Assembly (NCBI GenBank): GCA_014904845.1
Contig: MU119344.1
Coordinates: forward strand, 1-64,000
Direction: 5' to 3'
DNA length: 64,000 bases
Source: Acephala macrosclerotiorum
Lineage: Eukaryota > Ascomycota > Leotiomycetes > Helotiales > Mollisiaceae
Part shown: positions 1 to 11,003 of the stretch, piece by piece
How positions within the stretch are numbered: the stretch's first letter is position 1
Layout: each line of letters begins with the position of its first letter
Made by a program: the position numbers and the translations under genes
The notes under the pieces: model-generated
Seen by the model: the letters and a program-made list of their open reading frames with translations, nothing else
Told to the model about the DNA's origin: nothing
Databases searched by the model: none

Positions 1-95
1 AATAAAATAAATAAAATAAATAAAATAAATAAAATAAATAAAATAAATAAAATAAATAAAATAAATAAAATAAATAAAATAAATAAAATAAATAA
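1..95. repeat. 9-bp tandem repeat (AT-only microsatellite)
   Basis: The unit AATAAAATA is repeated about 10.5 times without interruption, then breaks down into AT-rich sequence up to about 140. It starts at the window edge, so the true length is unknown. No gene is seen between it and the transporter stop at 311. Confidence 0.95.
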
Positions 96-310
96 TAGTA
101 ATTTTTTAAATAATAAGGTTTAACTTTTAAAAAGTTTATTTAAAGTGGCCGGGAGCAACAGTCGCAACTTTTACATTCTGGAGGAGATGCCAGAGCCCGT
201 TCGGCACTACCTGTCAGGAAGTATGATAATTTGCACTACTTTTTGCCAATATTTGCATCTAATAGTCGCGAATCTTCTCAAAAGCTCTTTGATCCGACTT
301 CGCGTCATCA

Positions 311-1884
311 TTAATCGCTTTCTGCTTTCTTTACTTTCCTCCATCTTGGTCCAAAAATAATTACCGCCCACCAGCACACGCTCATGCCCACCCAAATGAA
401 AGCAATCAACGTGCTTGCCCACCCTCTCCCCAGAGAATCAAGCATCAGATTCACGAGCGCTACGCCACCAGCGCCGAGCAAACAACGCACAAGATTGAAG
501 GCTGCGCTCGAAGCGGCGGCTGTTTTAGGATTTATGTCTATCACCAGCGCGACAAGAGGCTGAAACGCCGCCGAAGTGCAGAGACCCATAATGAAGAGAC
601 ACACAAGAACGGCTGCTAGCGGTGGATGTCGCAAGGTCATGACCCAGCCGTATGGTATTATGGACGCGCTTGACAGATAGGCAAATGCTAAAGACACCTC
701 CAGCCGGGCACGCTCCACGGGAAATCCTTCGATGTCCTGCTGTTGATTTTCGACAATCTCTACGCCTAATTTTCGAGCATGCCGGCGGAAATTTGCATCC
801 ATGATTCGGCCAATGACTGATCGAATGAGAAGTGGTCCAAAGCCAATGGGGAGGAAGCAGAGTCCAACTTGTAAGGAGTTGTAATTATACGTCGACCCGA
901 GCTGTTGAGGGAGGCCGGTGATGATGATCATAAACCCGGCGTACAAGAGGCCTCCAAAGAACATCAGCAGGAATGACTCTTTCTCCAGAAGGATCGGAAT
1001 ACTGGATAGAATTCCGGGACGTTTCTTCGAGGATCTCCTGGACGAGGAGTTCTCAGCTTCGATCGACGTCGTTCTGTGCCGCGTGAAATATGCAATCAGC
1101 GGTCTATTCCAGGACTGCGGCGGTATGGACCCATTGCCAACGATGTTGCGACATGTTTCTGGCATAAAGAGTACATATACGACTAGCATTACGCCACCGT
1201 AGATGGTCAAAAACCAGAAGATTGATCTCCACCCCAAGAAGTGATTTAATAGACCACCAATTAAAGGTCCCAAGGCAGGACCTATCGAGCTCCCTAGAGC
1301 TGCGAGGCCGATGTAGCTACCTCGCTGTTGTCGTGTAGCAACATCTGAGACCACAGCACTCGATAGAGCTGTTGTGCCGCTGCTCCCACAACTTTGCGCC
1401 ATGCGCAGGATGAGCAATGCGACGAAATTTGTTTGCAAGGCAAGCCCGATATTGGCGGCGATGAATAGTGTGAACGCGAGGAGGTATGCCGGTCGGCGTC
1501 CGTGTCGATCAGAGAAACCGCCTACAATTGTAGGTGCAATACCCTGGAAAATCTGTCCAGAATTGATCAGTCTTTGGATGCGCGACATAAGAGAGAGATC
1601 AGGCGTACCAAGTATGTTGTAATAGTTAAGCTGATATTCGTTAGGGAGGTATTTAAGTCATGAGCCAGAGTGAGCATTGAGGGGTAGTAAATGCTTGACG
1701 CAACAGGCGAGGTAAATGCAGCTAGGGATGCCACGTATACGTAGAGCATTCGCTGCCATTTTGGAAAGATAGAATGTGGTGGCTGTGGGCGGTCTGGTGT
1801 GAGGGTATCGACCAGGTCGTTCCCAATAATGACCTCCGGCTCATTGGTCTCCGCATTTTTGGCGTTGTCGTCCTTTTCGGCCAT
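311..1884 (-). CDS. MFS transporter, DHA1-type drug:H+ antiporter-like
   Basis: Exons are 1884-1609 and 1552-311, with a 56-bp GT-AG phase-0 intron. The product is 505 aa. Joining the exons gives the continuous first-repeat sequence TITTYLIFQGIAPTIVGGFS, followed by SDRHGRRPA, the classical MFS loop 2-3 motif (D-R-x-G-R-R). The N-terminal ~50 residues are hydrophilic. About 12 hydrophobic segments follow, with a long basic central loop (residues ~225-250, SSSRRSSKKRPG) between the two six-helix halves. Length and layout match fungal 12-TM DHA1 exporters (quinidine/multidrug-resistance type). It should act at the plasma membrane as a proton-coupled exporter; the substrate cannot be told from sequence. 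Start is the first ATG of exon 1 (1884). It stands alone, with no biosynthetic genes beside it. Confidence 0.9.
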
Positions 1885-2580
1885 GGTGGATTCAGAGTTC
1901 AGTCAAAGGAGAGGATTAAGAAACTTCTTCAAAGTTCGGATATAACGGTATTCTTATAGGTAAGCCCGAGCTCCAGCTCGGAGCGAGAACGGGACCACTT
2001 AGCGAGCGTTCAGGAGGGCAGCGCTATGGAAGCGAGAGTCGGCTTTGATGGAAGCAAGCACAAGGGGTCCATCCTGTTTTAGAAATACCTGATTTGAAGA
2101 GTGTCTTCACACATTAATAGAGGTAGTTTTTAACCAAATCTTGCAATATTTCACGTTAATTCATTGGCTAATGATAATTGGTGTTCTTTCCTTTTCAGGA
2201 GTTGCGCAAGCTCGCACGGTCCCTTTTTGCGTCGGAGTTTTCTCAGCATGCATCACAACCTAAACATAAACACACAATCCTTAAGGTTTGGCATTCCTCG
2301 CTAGCTTTACTCATTTACCCTCAACGGTTTTGTAGTTTTATAAAATGACTTTTGCAATGAAGACCAGCGCGCATAGTGAGTCACACCCGGGAAGCCCTCT
2401 GGTGAGTAGGCGGTATGGCATGGGAACGTTGCGCGGCTTTGCATAACCTTATGATTAAATTGAGGTGGAAAAGAATTAGTAATGCCGAGATAGAGTTGCC
2501 GCTTTTTACGTGGTGGCAGGCAAAGATCACAAATGAGTCCCTCGAGGAAGAGTGGTCAAGGCAGTTCTCGCCATCATTGA
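1885..2580. other. intergenic, no gene seen
   Basis: This is the upstream region of the MFS transporter. A 65-codon plus-strand frame at 2415-2612 has no recognisable domain, and its end overlaps the decayed gene that follows in another frame. Confidence 0.5.
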
Positions 2581-3363
2581 AACTATTTCTCCGAGTTTCT
2601 CGATTAGCCTGATGATCAAAATTTCTTTTCCTTTGCCTCTGGTCTCGGCCCGCTGGAGTAATTTGTCAATCTAATCCTAAGGATGAGATGGCTGCTTGAA
2701 TATCCAACACTTCAGACCCAAGACAACCAGGATGATCAGGCTAAGCTTCTCGAGTTGACAGTAGGCAAATTCGACATCTTTCATTTCCAGGGACACCTTG
2801 GTCTCATTCTCATTCCTATGGAGGTTTCGGACGATACAAGTATCCTTGAAGGTTTCATCTGAGATTTCCTACGCCGTCCGAAACCGAACATCAAATACGT
2901 AGCACCTGGTCACCGTCTTCCCATTTCAAGCAACTTCACGCCACATCCATTCCAGAACTTCCAGTTTCCCATGAGTATGCGAAATGATTATTATCCTTTC
3001 CCCGTACCTTTTTTCATCTCAAACACCTAGTCCTCAACACCAATGCTTGAGCTCTATCTGTATAGCGAAACCCCCAACCTTCCCTGCGGACTTTGGATGA
3101 ACTCTTGCAATAAGATCCAAGACTTTGAAGACGCACTTCGGCTCCGGCTTCCATTCGGAATCGGAGCCAGTGGGTTTACTCGACTGACTGAGGGTTCACT
3201 GATTGGTGAAAACCAAGAAAGTGAAGGGGAATCAATGCCAAATAGTAGAAAGAATGATTTGTATCAGCCAGGATATCTTCATTTTATTCCTTTTCATGGA
3301 CCGCAGCTTGGGGGTGTTGGAGATGTGGTCCAATATGGTCGGCTTAAGGTAGCGAGAAGTTAA
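2581..3363 (+). pseudogene. decayed unknown gene with four in-frame stops
   Basis: One reading frame reads as ordinary protein from about 2581 to the stop at 3361, but is cut by TAG (2605), TAA (2659), TGA (2860) and TAG (3028). Segments between stops are protein-like, for example PDDQNFFSFASGLGPLE, ILRMRWLLEYPTLQ and MLELYLYSETPNLPCGLW. No frameshift is needed after 2581; upstream the frame is lost. I recognise no family. Point stops in an otherwise kept frame suggest decay by base substitution rather than indels. Each stop is one C-to-T step from CAG, CAA or CGA, but that is true of any stop codon, so it is only suggestive. Confidence 0.5.
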
Positions 3364-3606
3364 TCATGAGGAGATGAAGGGTGGGATTGAGAAGTTTAAG
3401 GAGACAGGTACGTATGAGCATTTTCATAGGTATCAGAGCTTTACTAAGCGTGAGAGGTGATGGTATGCAAACACTCCTCCGATGTTGAGGGGGAAAAGCT
3501 CTCTTTTCCAGACGTCCAAGTCCATAACTATTCCACAGTATCTATACAACGCCCAACATCCTAATTGACTGAGGGTTGCGAAGTGTCTCAGTCCCCAAAA
3601 CTCTTT

Positions 3607-4456
3607 TTACTCCTCCTCTACCTTCTGCACCGCCGTTGATTCACCGTCAACAGAAACATAGTAGTCCCTCACACCAAGTCTCGCACCTTGTCCCTGGCTC
3701 CCATCCCTATCCCCCTTCAACGCCATCAAAACATCAACCACCATTCCCTCTAGCAAGTAGCCACCCTGAATCCACACCCCCAGCGTCTTCGCTGTGGTCC
3801 CCCACGCCATCCTATCAACCACCAACTTCTTCAACTTCTCCTTCCCCTCCCCAATGCCCTCATCCTCCTCATACACAAAACACAGAAACTCCTTCAGCTC
3901 ATCTCCCTGTATTCCCTCCGTAAGTGGATGCAACCAAGACATGACCTTGTTCTGGAGTTTTGCGATTCTGAACTTGGCAGCGAGACACCAGAGTTTGGCG
4001 AGGGGGATGACGTTCAGGGCTTGTTCTTGGGGGATTAGGTCGAGTTGTTGGGTGTAAAGCCAGTGGGTTACAAGACCGAATGTTTCGGGGCAGATGCCTG
4101 GGAGGGAGATGACGTTCGTCTTGGACTCGAGGTGTGGTGGCGTGAAGGCGGTTGTGAAGTAGGAGGAGTAGTGGGTGAGGAGGTGGCGATGGATGACGAA
4201 TGATTCTATGGCTTCTAGGGGACCGACATTGATTGTTACGATGGATTGAGGTTTTCTTTGGGGAAGTTAGCAAAAAATTAGAAGGTGCATGGGATTCAAG
4301 CACATACCTGAATGATGGACCTTTGTTGCGCGCGCGCTGGGAGGAGGTCGGAGGTGTACTTCTTGGAGGAGACATGCTTTGTACTGAGCGCTGAGAGGGC
4401 ATGATCGCGTTGTCTTCTGTCGAAAGAGTTGAGGGAGATGGGGTTGTGGATTCCAT
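3607..4456 (-). CDS. BTB/POZ domain protein
   Basis: Exons 4456-4308 and 4255-3607, with a 52-bp phase-2 intron, give 265 aa. The first ~50 residues are Ser/Thr/Pro-rich. After the splice the BTB core begins (SIVTINVGPLEAIESFVIHR, then HLLTHYSSYFTTAFTPPHLE) and runs to about residue 135. A post-BTB helical stretch LAKLWCLAAKFRIAKLQNKV follows, as in most BTB proteins here, then ~100 poorly conserved residues. BTB domains mediate dimerisation and often bind CUL3 to recruit substrates for ubiquitination; the target here is unknown. The ATG at 4456 was chosen because it begins the disordered leader. An upstream in-frame ATG at 4588 would add 44 residues. It lacks the second, phase-1 intron found in the 19-28 kb copies. 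Confidence 0.85.
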
Positions 4457-5211
4457 AGATGTTGCTCTTTTTGAGTTCGATGATATTAGTAAATGTGAGC
4501 GCAAAGAAAAGTAAAACAATGTTGCGTGGAAAGCGAGACCAAGTGTAAGAGCAAAATTTTGAGTTGCCATGCGCAAGAAGCGATTCACCTTCAGAGTTGT
4601 ACCTTGAAGACAAAGTCGTGAGATGGTCGCACAGAAAGATCAAACGAGTGCTAATAAGCGAAGAAAAACATTAGCTAAAAAGTTGAATGCAGAGGCAAAA
4701 AGCTAAGAAGCCTTTTGGTCTACTGGGCTGGTAGTCGAAACTCCTTTTGTTGGTCGGTTGGCGTGGAGGTTCTAAACTTCGCGGTTGGCGGCTCCCTCAA
4801 CTCGAATTTAGCTTTAAACTTGGCGAGCCCATGAACACCTTCGAGTTGAGTGAAAGGAAAGTGCTTATTTAAATCTATACGGATTTCTTGGGTTGCCCGG
4901 AGCTTTTCTTGTTGACCAAAACACGCACTTGCCGCAAGCGAGGTAGGACCCACTTCACGCAGCGTCTTCAACTCTGCAGAGTCCAAGAAAATTTTGTTAG
5001 CTGGCTATCTTCCGAACGTCCTCAGGCGAAAGGGGCCTTGAGGGGGAGCTAAACTCGCTTATGTACTTTGAGCTAGCGCCGTGCAATATAAATGCGCCGT
5101 CAAGTTCTCGAGCCCTTACCCTCCTCTATCCTACATACCCATCGACAGTAGCATCAAGCACAGCATCTAACAGAAGTTTCAAAACGCCATTACCTAAAAT
5201 CATCTGACAGA
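4457..5211. other. intergenic, no gene seen
   Basis: Between the minus-strand BTB gene and the plus-strand BTB relic only short frames without recognisable domains occur. The divergent arrangement means both 5' regions lie here. Confidence 0.5.
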
Positions 5212-5655
5212 ATGTCGGGGACGACGTCGGGACGGAATGTGCCAGGTACTGCAACTCTATTTCTTTGCGATCCGCAGGAGATTGTGAATATTTTAGTTGC
5301 GACAGATGCCTCGAAGTCCAAATACAAGACAGCGCTCTAGACATTCCCCTTATACAGATCGATCCTCTGCCACCAGTTTCCTTTCTTCAATCCCGCCTTT
5401 AATGGTCTATTCATCGAGGGACAATCCCAATCTATGACTCTAGAGGATATTAGTGCGGAGAAGTTTGGATTGTTTGTTCATTGGATGCACTACCAGGTCA
5501 TCGCGAGCCAAAATGGCGTTGAATGCGGACATACATGTCTGATACCGGTCGAAACTTTGATTAAGCTGTGGGTGTTGGGCGAGAGATTCCTAGTGCTGCA
5601 ACTACAGAATAAGTACTGGATATACTGTAAGCTAGATCAAGGACATACTGAATGA
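5212..5655 (+). pseudogene. BTB/POZ relic, nonsense-mutated and truncated
   Basis: A single frame from the ATG at 5212 to the stop at 5653 encodes a recognisable BTB core (SILCHQFPFFNPAFNGLFIE, EDISAEKFGLFVHWMHYQVI) and the post-BTB motif (LIKLWVLGERFLVLQLQN). It carries a TAG at 5338 just before the core, and ends abruptly about 15 residues after the LQN motif, where intact relatives continue for ~100 residues. It shares a leader (DPQEIVNIL) with the relic at 8946, so the two are the closest pair in the window. No intron is needed. Confidence 0.75.
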
Positions 5656-5869
5656 ATGACACGTCGCCCTTCGTAGTGTGCCGGAAGGACTCGATTCTCA
5701 AGGGTCTTGCAAGCAGGGCTTTCGACGGGGCTTGCGATCACTTCAAGTTTATGATCTTTGGATTATCCTCCGGCTTAAGTGAACTCTGCTAAGAGTTTCT
5801 CTTGAGCTCTTTCCCCTGTGTGTAGAAGAACACTCAATATTTTACATTGAGACATTTCAATATATCCGA

Positions 5870-8140
5870 TTAGACGATCATTATCACTTGTTCCGCATCA
5901 CTGTTCCAGATACCAAGATTCCCATACTGGCCCGGTACGACACCTGAAAATAGAGCGAAGGTGCCAACTCGTTCGAATTCATCATAATTCTCTCGTTTAC
6001 GACCGTTCTTCTTCAGTAGTAGACCTCGAATGATGGTACTGCTCTCTTTGAAACTCTTGCATCCTGCCACAAGGAGGGCTTGGTATATGTTCTCTTGGCC
6101 ATGAACTTGAATAGTGTCACTCTCCATATCGAGATTCACATTTCCAATTTCCCCTCCTTCATGATAGAGTCTCCACGGATGCTGAGACCTGTCCCCACCA
6201 ACCCACATCACTTTCATCTCTTCAAAGACTCCTCGAACTTTCAGAAACCCGTCTTTGACTGCCCCGTAAGGATCAAGACCAACGAGTGTAGTCTGTGCAT
6301 CGAGAATAGTGCAGTAGATGCTACATTTACTACACGTGAGCAAAACACGCTGTAACGGCCAGTTTATCCTCCCATCGAACGAGGCCCAAGACCACGACGG
6401 AGCACGATACTTCTTGGGTTTGGTCGTAATGGGACACCTCTTGGGCTCGGTCGGAATGGTGACGGTTTGCCAGAATAAATCGTGCGTAAGATTTTTTCTC
6501 CACAGACCCGCTAGATACTCCGACTGAATCTCCTTGGCAATCTTGCTTGCCATGCCAGAAATTGCTGGTAATTTATCTTCCGGGAATGACAGTTCCCTGA
6601 ATGAGTAATGTGTGCAGAGAGTCTGCCAATGATCCCAGCGTCTGCCTATCTCAGTACTTTCCAGATTGACCCCACGATCTTCTCTAAGACCTTCAGTGAC
6701 TGATATAACCCAATCTGGGCGCGACCCACACCTATCGGTATCCTGAGACCGTTCCAAAGACCTACAGTCAAAGAAAAATTTGGTTTTCCCGAACATTAGA
6801 ACTCGTCGAGCCAGCCGTTCTTCTTGGAATGTCCACCCTCGTGTGACCCATTTGCTACCTCTAATCTCCGTCATCTTATCATATGGTCCCCGATGTGGTC
6901 GGAATCTGAGAGAGAACTGGCCCTGGATAGCCAGCCCTTGGTTTGTTCTGAGAGGAACGGCGCAGGATAGACTAGGCAAGCCTAGACTGAGAAAGCTATC
7001 ATTGCAGCCTGATCCGGAAGCGGCAACGAGAGTTAGATATGCATTACTGAATATTTCGGCCATTTTGCTCGACTCAATTTGCCAGTCTCGAGCGTCATCT
7101 TGTATGATGCAAAGGCTATCAATCCACAGATATTGTATACCAAGTGTTCGAGCAACTATTACTGCATCTCGGAACGCTTGCGGCATGGTGTCCAATTCGA
7201 TCTTCTCAGTCCTCGAGCGTATTGTGTCATGTGTTGTCTTGAGCAGCTTGCTTGTTCCATCTCCTTGGCCCCAACAGTAACTCAGAGCCATGTACTTTGT
7301 TGCTTCATCTTTCGAAGTTCTGGCTTGCATTTCGGAAGTAATAACTAGTCTCGAGTGCTTATCGTTCAAAGTGTCTCCAACTTCTATCATCCTCGTTGGA
7401 AGGAAAGTCATTGCCTCCATAGCTTCCTTGTAGTCCAAATTCTTCGAATCTGGAAAGCATATATCATGGTTTTCATCGCAATCACTAATCCAGTAGCGTA
7501 TTTTTGCAACATTCTCATTCGAAAGACGTGGTCCATATAAGGGTCGCCGATGAATCCCGAGCAGTTTTACCACGGGATCGTCCTCTTCCCCAAATAGCTC
7601 AAATGCTAGATCAACCTCAATTCTTTTTGATTCCTCGCCGGGATCCATATCCTTTGGATACAGAAGCACGTATCCACTCAGAAGTAACAGAGATACATCC
7701 CAATAACTACTCATGCTTCGCAAACTGAACTTGTCGACAGTCTGTAGCGTGCGATGCTTTTGATACTCAAGTTTCTCAAAGTGAGTGGTCCCTCGGAGAT
7801 CGAATGGTTGAGATAATACAGCAGGATCGAGTTTCGAGCTTAGATTCCATGCATCCCATCGATCAGACTCCACGCTCTGCTGCATGCTATCGGCAAGAAG
7901 GTCACAAAACGAGCAAGATCCGCACAAATCAGTGGTGCCATTCTTCCAAGCTACCACTTCCAATTTACAATTGGAATTTTCTGGGCCGTTGCCGGCGAAG
8001 GTGCAACCAAGCTTGATATCGATGCGACGTTCCACGAGTGTTTCGCCTTGACTGGAATGCGCAGAGCCGACGTTAAGGTTACCAAGATCCTCATCACGCA
8101 ATGCGAGGATGCTGTAGCTGGCTTGACATAACGAAGGCAT
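5870..8140 (-). CDS. HET domain protein (heterokaryon incompatibility)
   Basis: One uninterrupted exon of 756 aa, starting at the ATG at 8140. Residues ~70-100 hold a Cys-containing segment (LCGSCSFCDLL) often seen before HET domains. The HET domain starts near residue 285 with KYMALSYCWGQGDGTSKLLK, continues through TMPQAFRDAVIVARTLGIQY and LWIDSLCIIQDDARDWQIES, and ends around the RGWTFQEERLARRVLMFG block near residue 450. These are the conserved HET blocks (SYCWG; WIDSLCIIQDD; WTFQE). HET proteins trigger cell death when incompatible hyphae fuse, usually together with a polymorphic partner gene. No obvious partner such as a NACHT or lectin-type gene lies next door; BTB relics flank it. The C-terminal 300 residues are typical variable HET tail. 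Confidence 0.93.
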   Translation of the reverse strand: MPSLCQASYSILALRDEDLGNLNVGSAHSSQGETLVERRIDIKLGCTFAGNGPENSNCKLEVVAWKNGTTDLCGSCSFCDLLADSMQQSVESDRWDAWNLSSKLDPAVLSQPFDLRGTTHFEKLEYQKHRTLQTVDKFSLRSMSSYWDVSLLLLSGYVLLYPKDMDPGEESKRIEVDLAFELFGEEDDPVVKLLGIHRRPLYGPRLSNENVAKIRYWISDCDENHDICFPDSKNLDYKEAMEAMTFLPTRMIEVGDTLNDKHSRLVITSEMQARTSKDEATKYMALSYCWGQGDGTSKLLKTTHDTIRSRTEKIELDTMPQAFRDAVIVARTLGIQYLWIDSLCIIQDDARDWQIESSKMAEIFSNAYLTLVAASGSGCNDSFLSLGLPSLSCAVPLRTNQGLAIQGQFSLRFRPHRGPYDKMTEIRGSKWVTRGWTFQEERLARRVLMFGKTKFFFDCRSLERSQDTDRCGSRPDWVISVTEGLREDRGVNLESTEIGRRWDHWQTLCTHYSFRELSFPEDKLPAISGMASKIAKEIQSEYLAGLWRKNLTHDLFWQTVTIPTEPKRCPITTKPKKYRAPSWSWASFDGRINWPLQRVLLTCSKCSIYCTILDAQTTLVGLDPYGAVKDGFLKVRGVFEEMKVMWVGGDRSQHPWRLYHEGGEIGNVNLDMESDTIQVHGQENIYQALLVAGCKSFKESSTIIRGLLLKKNGRKRENYDEFERVGTFALFSGVVPGQYGNLGIWNSDAEQVIMIV

Positions 8141-8945
8141 AGTTCCGCGAAGCAGGACAAGCGATTTGACGTTGTACTGGATTCGGTAGGGGGCTACGTA
8201 TCTTAAGGTTAAAGTGCTGGTGATGGTGATGATGAAAGTTTCTTAGCAGGCAACCGCCGATGGTCCGATGCTAGCGCTGTACAGCTATTCCTAGTCGGGA
8301 GCCTAAAGGCCTTAAAACCCAGGTTCAATTAAGTGGGCCGCCTTTTCGTGAGGCAGGAATTTCCTCATCAAGGTATTTAAGCGATAAGTCTCTAGACTCC
8401 TCTTCCCAACGCGATTAATTTGAAAATATAATAATTTATTTATTTAAAGCCTAAAGATTACGATTACATCTCCTTTTTTTGTGCTATTTTATTGTATTTT
8501 TATTTGCGAGTTGCGCGCACGAGAGAATTTTAATAAAGGCGCAACTTTTCATGGCGTAAAGAAAGAAGCATAGGCACACACTCTGATTCATTCTCATGCA
8601 GCAGCACGTGAAGCTCTAACGAAACTCACTGTCGTCATGGACAGTAGCTTTCATTCAAATATCTGTGCCATTATCCGTACCACCAAAGATATAAGATTAA
8701 AGCAGGGAGAGGCTATTCTGGGAGGCCGAAGCCGGAAGCGAGGCGAGACCATTTCGCAATGCCTACTTCGGAGTTTCGTGACAAGACTTCAACGACTTCT
8801 GAATGTCCTCCGTATTCAAGGACTTTGAGAGACACTAACCTCGCATAGCTTCGAGCTAGTACGGTACGTAATCGCGCTCAACTCCTTGTCTTCTCCATCT
8901 CCCATCAGCACGATACATCACAACGTTCATCGAAATGCCAGGCGC
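8141..8945. other. intergenic, 5' region of the HET gene
   Basis: Contains an AT-rich stretch (about 8420-8500) and a small stem formed by GTTGCGC near 8511 and its inverted partner GCGCAAC near 8550. No gene is seen. Confidence 0.5.
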
Positions 8946-9711
8946 ATGTCGCAAGAAGGAATCAGCACCGATGAGCTGACCATGGAGTCCGGCGCCAACG
9001 CAGGAAATAGTCTTTTCGAGCCCCAGCGGATTGTCAACATCTTCGCTGCGAAAGCTGGCGCAAAGTCCAACTCCGAGGACCAGCCCACACTCCAAATTCT
9101 TCCCCCTTTACAAGTCTGTCATCTGTCGCCAATCTCCCTTCTTCGAAGGCGTTTTTAATGGCCCGTTTATCGAGGGACAGACGCGTCTACGACCCTAGAA
9201 TATGTTGCCGAAGAGAAATTTGGTGTCTTCGTCGATTGGATGCATAAAGAATCGCATCACGGGGAACATAACAGCTAGCATATTAGTGAAATTTTGGACG
9301 ACGGGGAATAGATTCATCGTCCCGCAACTCCAAAATGACGTGATGGGTGCTGTGTTGGCTAGAATCTGAAACTCGAATTCTAATTTCTGGAATAACTTCG
9401 AGGCTTTCCGCTCAATCATGGGAGATGTTGAAGCACCAGTGCCACTTCGGCAATTCGTAGTCGACGGTCATCTATCCTGCCCACAGTCGCAGATGACTGA
9501 CGAGGCCCTTGAAGCAATGGAACCTGAGATGACGAGGGATGTTATCTGCACACTCAAAGCTGAGCACCCGCATGAATCAGGCAGGCCGGCGAGAGGTAAA
9601 TACTATGTCGATGTAGATATCCTGGAACCCAACAGAAAAAGACCCGCTGGGACGCCAAATCACCAGAATCAGCTAGTACATTCAATAAGCCCCTGGAAGA
9701 TACCTCAGTGA
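8946..9711 (+). pseudogene. BTB/POZ relic with frameshifts
   Basis: BTB pieces occur in order but in different frames: leader EPQRIVNIFAAKAGAK (frame of the ATG at 8946), then SVICRQSPFFEGVFNGPFIE, then EYVAEEKFGVFVDWMHKE followed by a stop, then VKFWTTGNRFIVPQLQN. At least two frame changes and one stop are required. The frame beginning near 9418 (MGDVEAPVPLRQFVVDGHLS) is probably the continuation of the post-BTB part. It is the nearest relative of the relic at 5212. Downstream, 9712-10366 holds FG/Asn-rich sequence that may be its original C-terminus. Confidence 0.65.
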
Positions 9712-10366
9712 CGATACCAGGTTTATCCAGTAATGTATTCGTTGTGCAACCTTCTAGGAATATGCAAGCTGCAGCACCTCCACCATCCCAGCAACGATTG
9801 TTCCCAGGCAACTCCTTCGTTTCTTCCTCTACACCGTCAAATAACCTCTTTAATGCACCAATCTCAACAGCACCCCGACGTCGGGAACCCAAGGAATTTT
9901 CTACCTTCACGGACCGCCACGACCAGACCTTACATATATACTTTCATCCAATACTCCATCCCAATCACCCGGTGGACCCCCATACCCCAACCTCGGCAAG
10001 CTTTCCTACTAGAGGAATTCGCTGCCAACCAGGTACTGGAAATACGTCTGCTCCAAGAAGAAGACACTACTCTGACACACCAACTTCTAGCAATATGTCG
10101 ATTAGAGCAAGCGAGCGGCATACAGTAGGAGTAAGCAGATTCGTCAATAAACATACGGAAAACGTTTCTCTTTTCCTGCACCAACACCAAACTTATTCGG
10201 CACAGCCAATCCAGGACCGCTCCCATCTTCAAGATCAACATTCGCCAATGAATTGAGTCCCACGACTACTAGTAACAACTTTAGAACAATGAGTGCGGCG
10301 CCTACTTAGTCGCGAGGATTCTCGTTCGGCAATACTTCAAACAACGCACACCCAATGACCCATTGA
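9712..10366 (+). pseudogene. remnant coding region with FG-type low-complexity repeats
   Basis: Two frames encode Phe-Gly/Asn/Ser/Pro-rich sequence like FG nucleoporins: around 9810-9870 PGNSFVSSSTPSNNLFN, and 10166-10366 with FSFPAPTPNLFGTANPGP, then SRGFSFGNTSNN after an in-frame TAG near 10309. The pieces are joined by frame changes, so this is a relic. It follows the BTB relic on the same strand with no clear break. Whether it was the tail of the same protein or a separate gene cannot be decided here. Confidence 0.4.
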
Positions 10367-11003
10367 GCACATCAAATCCTAGGCCAAGATGGTTGTTTCC
10401 CAAAGGTCCTCACTCTATATAAAGGGATTAGTGCAGGGCCATATGCAATGCCTTGTCCAAACATCGAACAGGATGGAGTGATTCTGAAACAAGTACTCGA
10501 CGAGAGCCTGCTGAGGTGACTTCCTCTGGCACTTGCCTTGCGGGGCCCTGTATTTCTTGGCCCATCACATTCAGGTGGGTTTTCCCTTTCTTTTCTCTCT
10601 GCCTCCCCTCGGCGAAGACGGGATTTGGGTCATATTACGATGACGAGTCTCTTTGCAGGTTTTTGTACATATTGAGGAACGAGGAGCGACTTTCAATCAC
10701 CCGGTTCCCCAATCTTCCACGCTGAGTTTTTTTCTCGACTACAGGCGTTTGTTTTGGTTTCCGTTGCTTTTATACTCGAGCAACACAGAAGAACAACTTC
10801 GTGTCAAGTCATAGAAAATCAGGAATAAACAAGTCTCCAGTCCATGATCCATGCAGCAGTACGCGAAGGTCTACTAAAACCTCCCGCAGTCACGAGTGGC
10901 AATCCTTTCATTGAGTCTCTGTTGATCCCTTACCACCAAACACCATGCGATGCCCCTGTCTCCCATAATTCCATCAATGCATCGCACGAATCTTTGACTG
11001 CAC
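10367..11003. other. intergenic, no gene seen
   Basis: A 90-codon plus frame (10453-10725) has no recognisable domain. It may be the tail end of the decayed region to the left. The 3' side of the RING-CH gene begins at 11004. Confidence 0.4.

Noticed and set aside
311..1884. Secondary-metabolite or drug-resistance cluster around the MFS transporter
   Set aside because: No biosynthetic backbone or tailoring enzyme lies within 30 kb. The damaged Zn2Cys6 gene is 40 kb away and broken.
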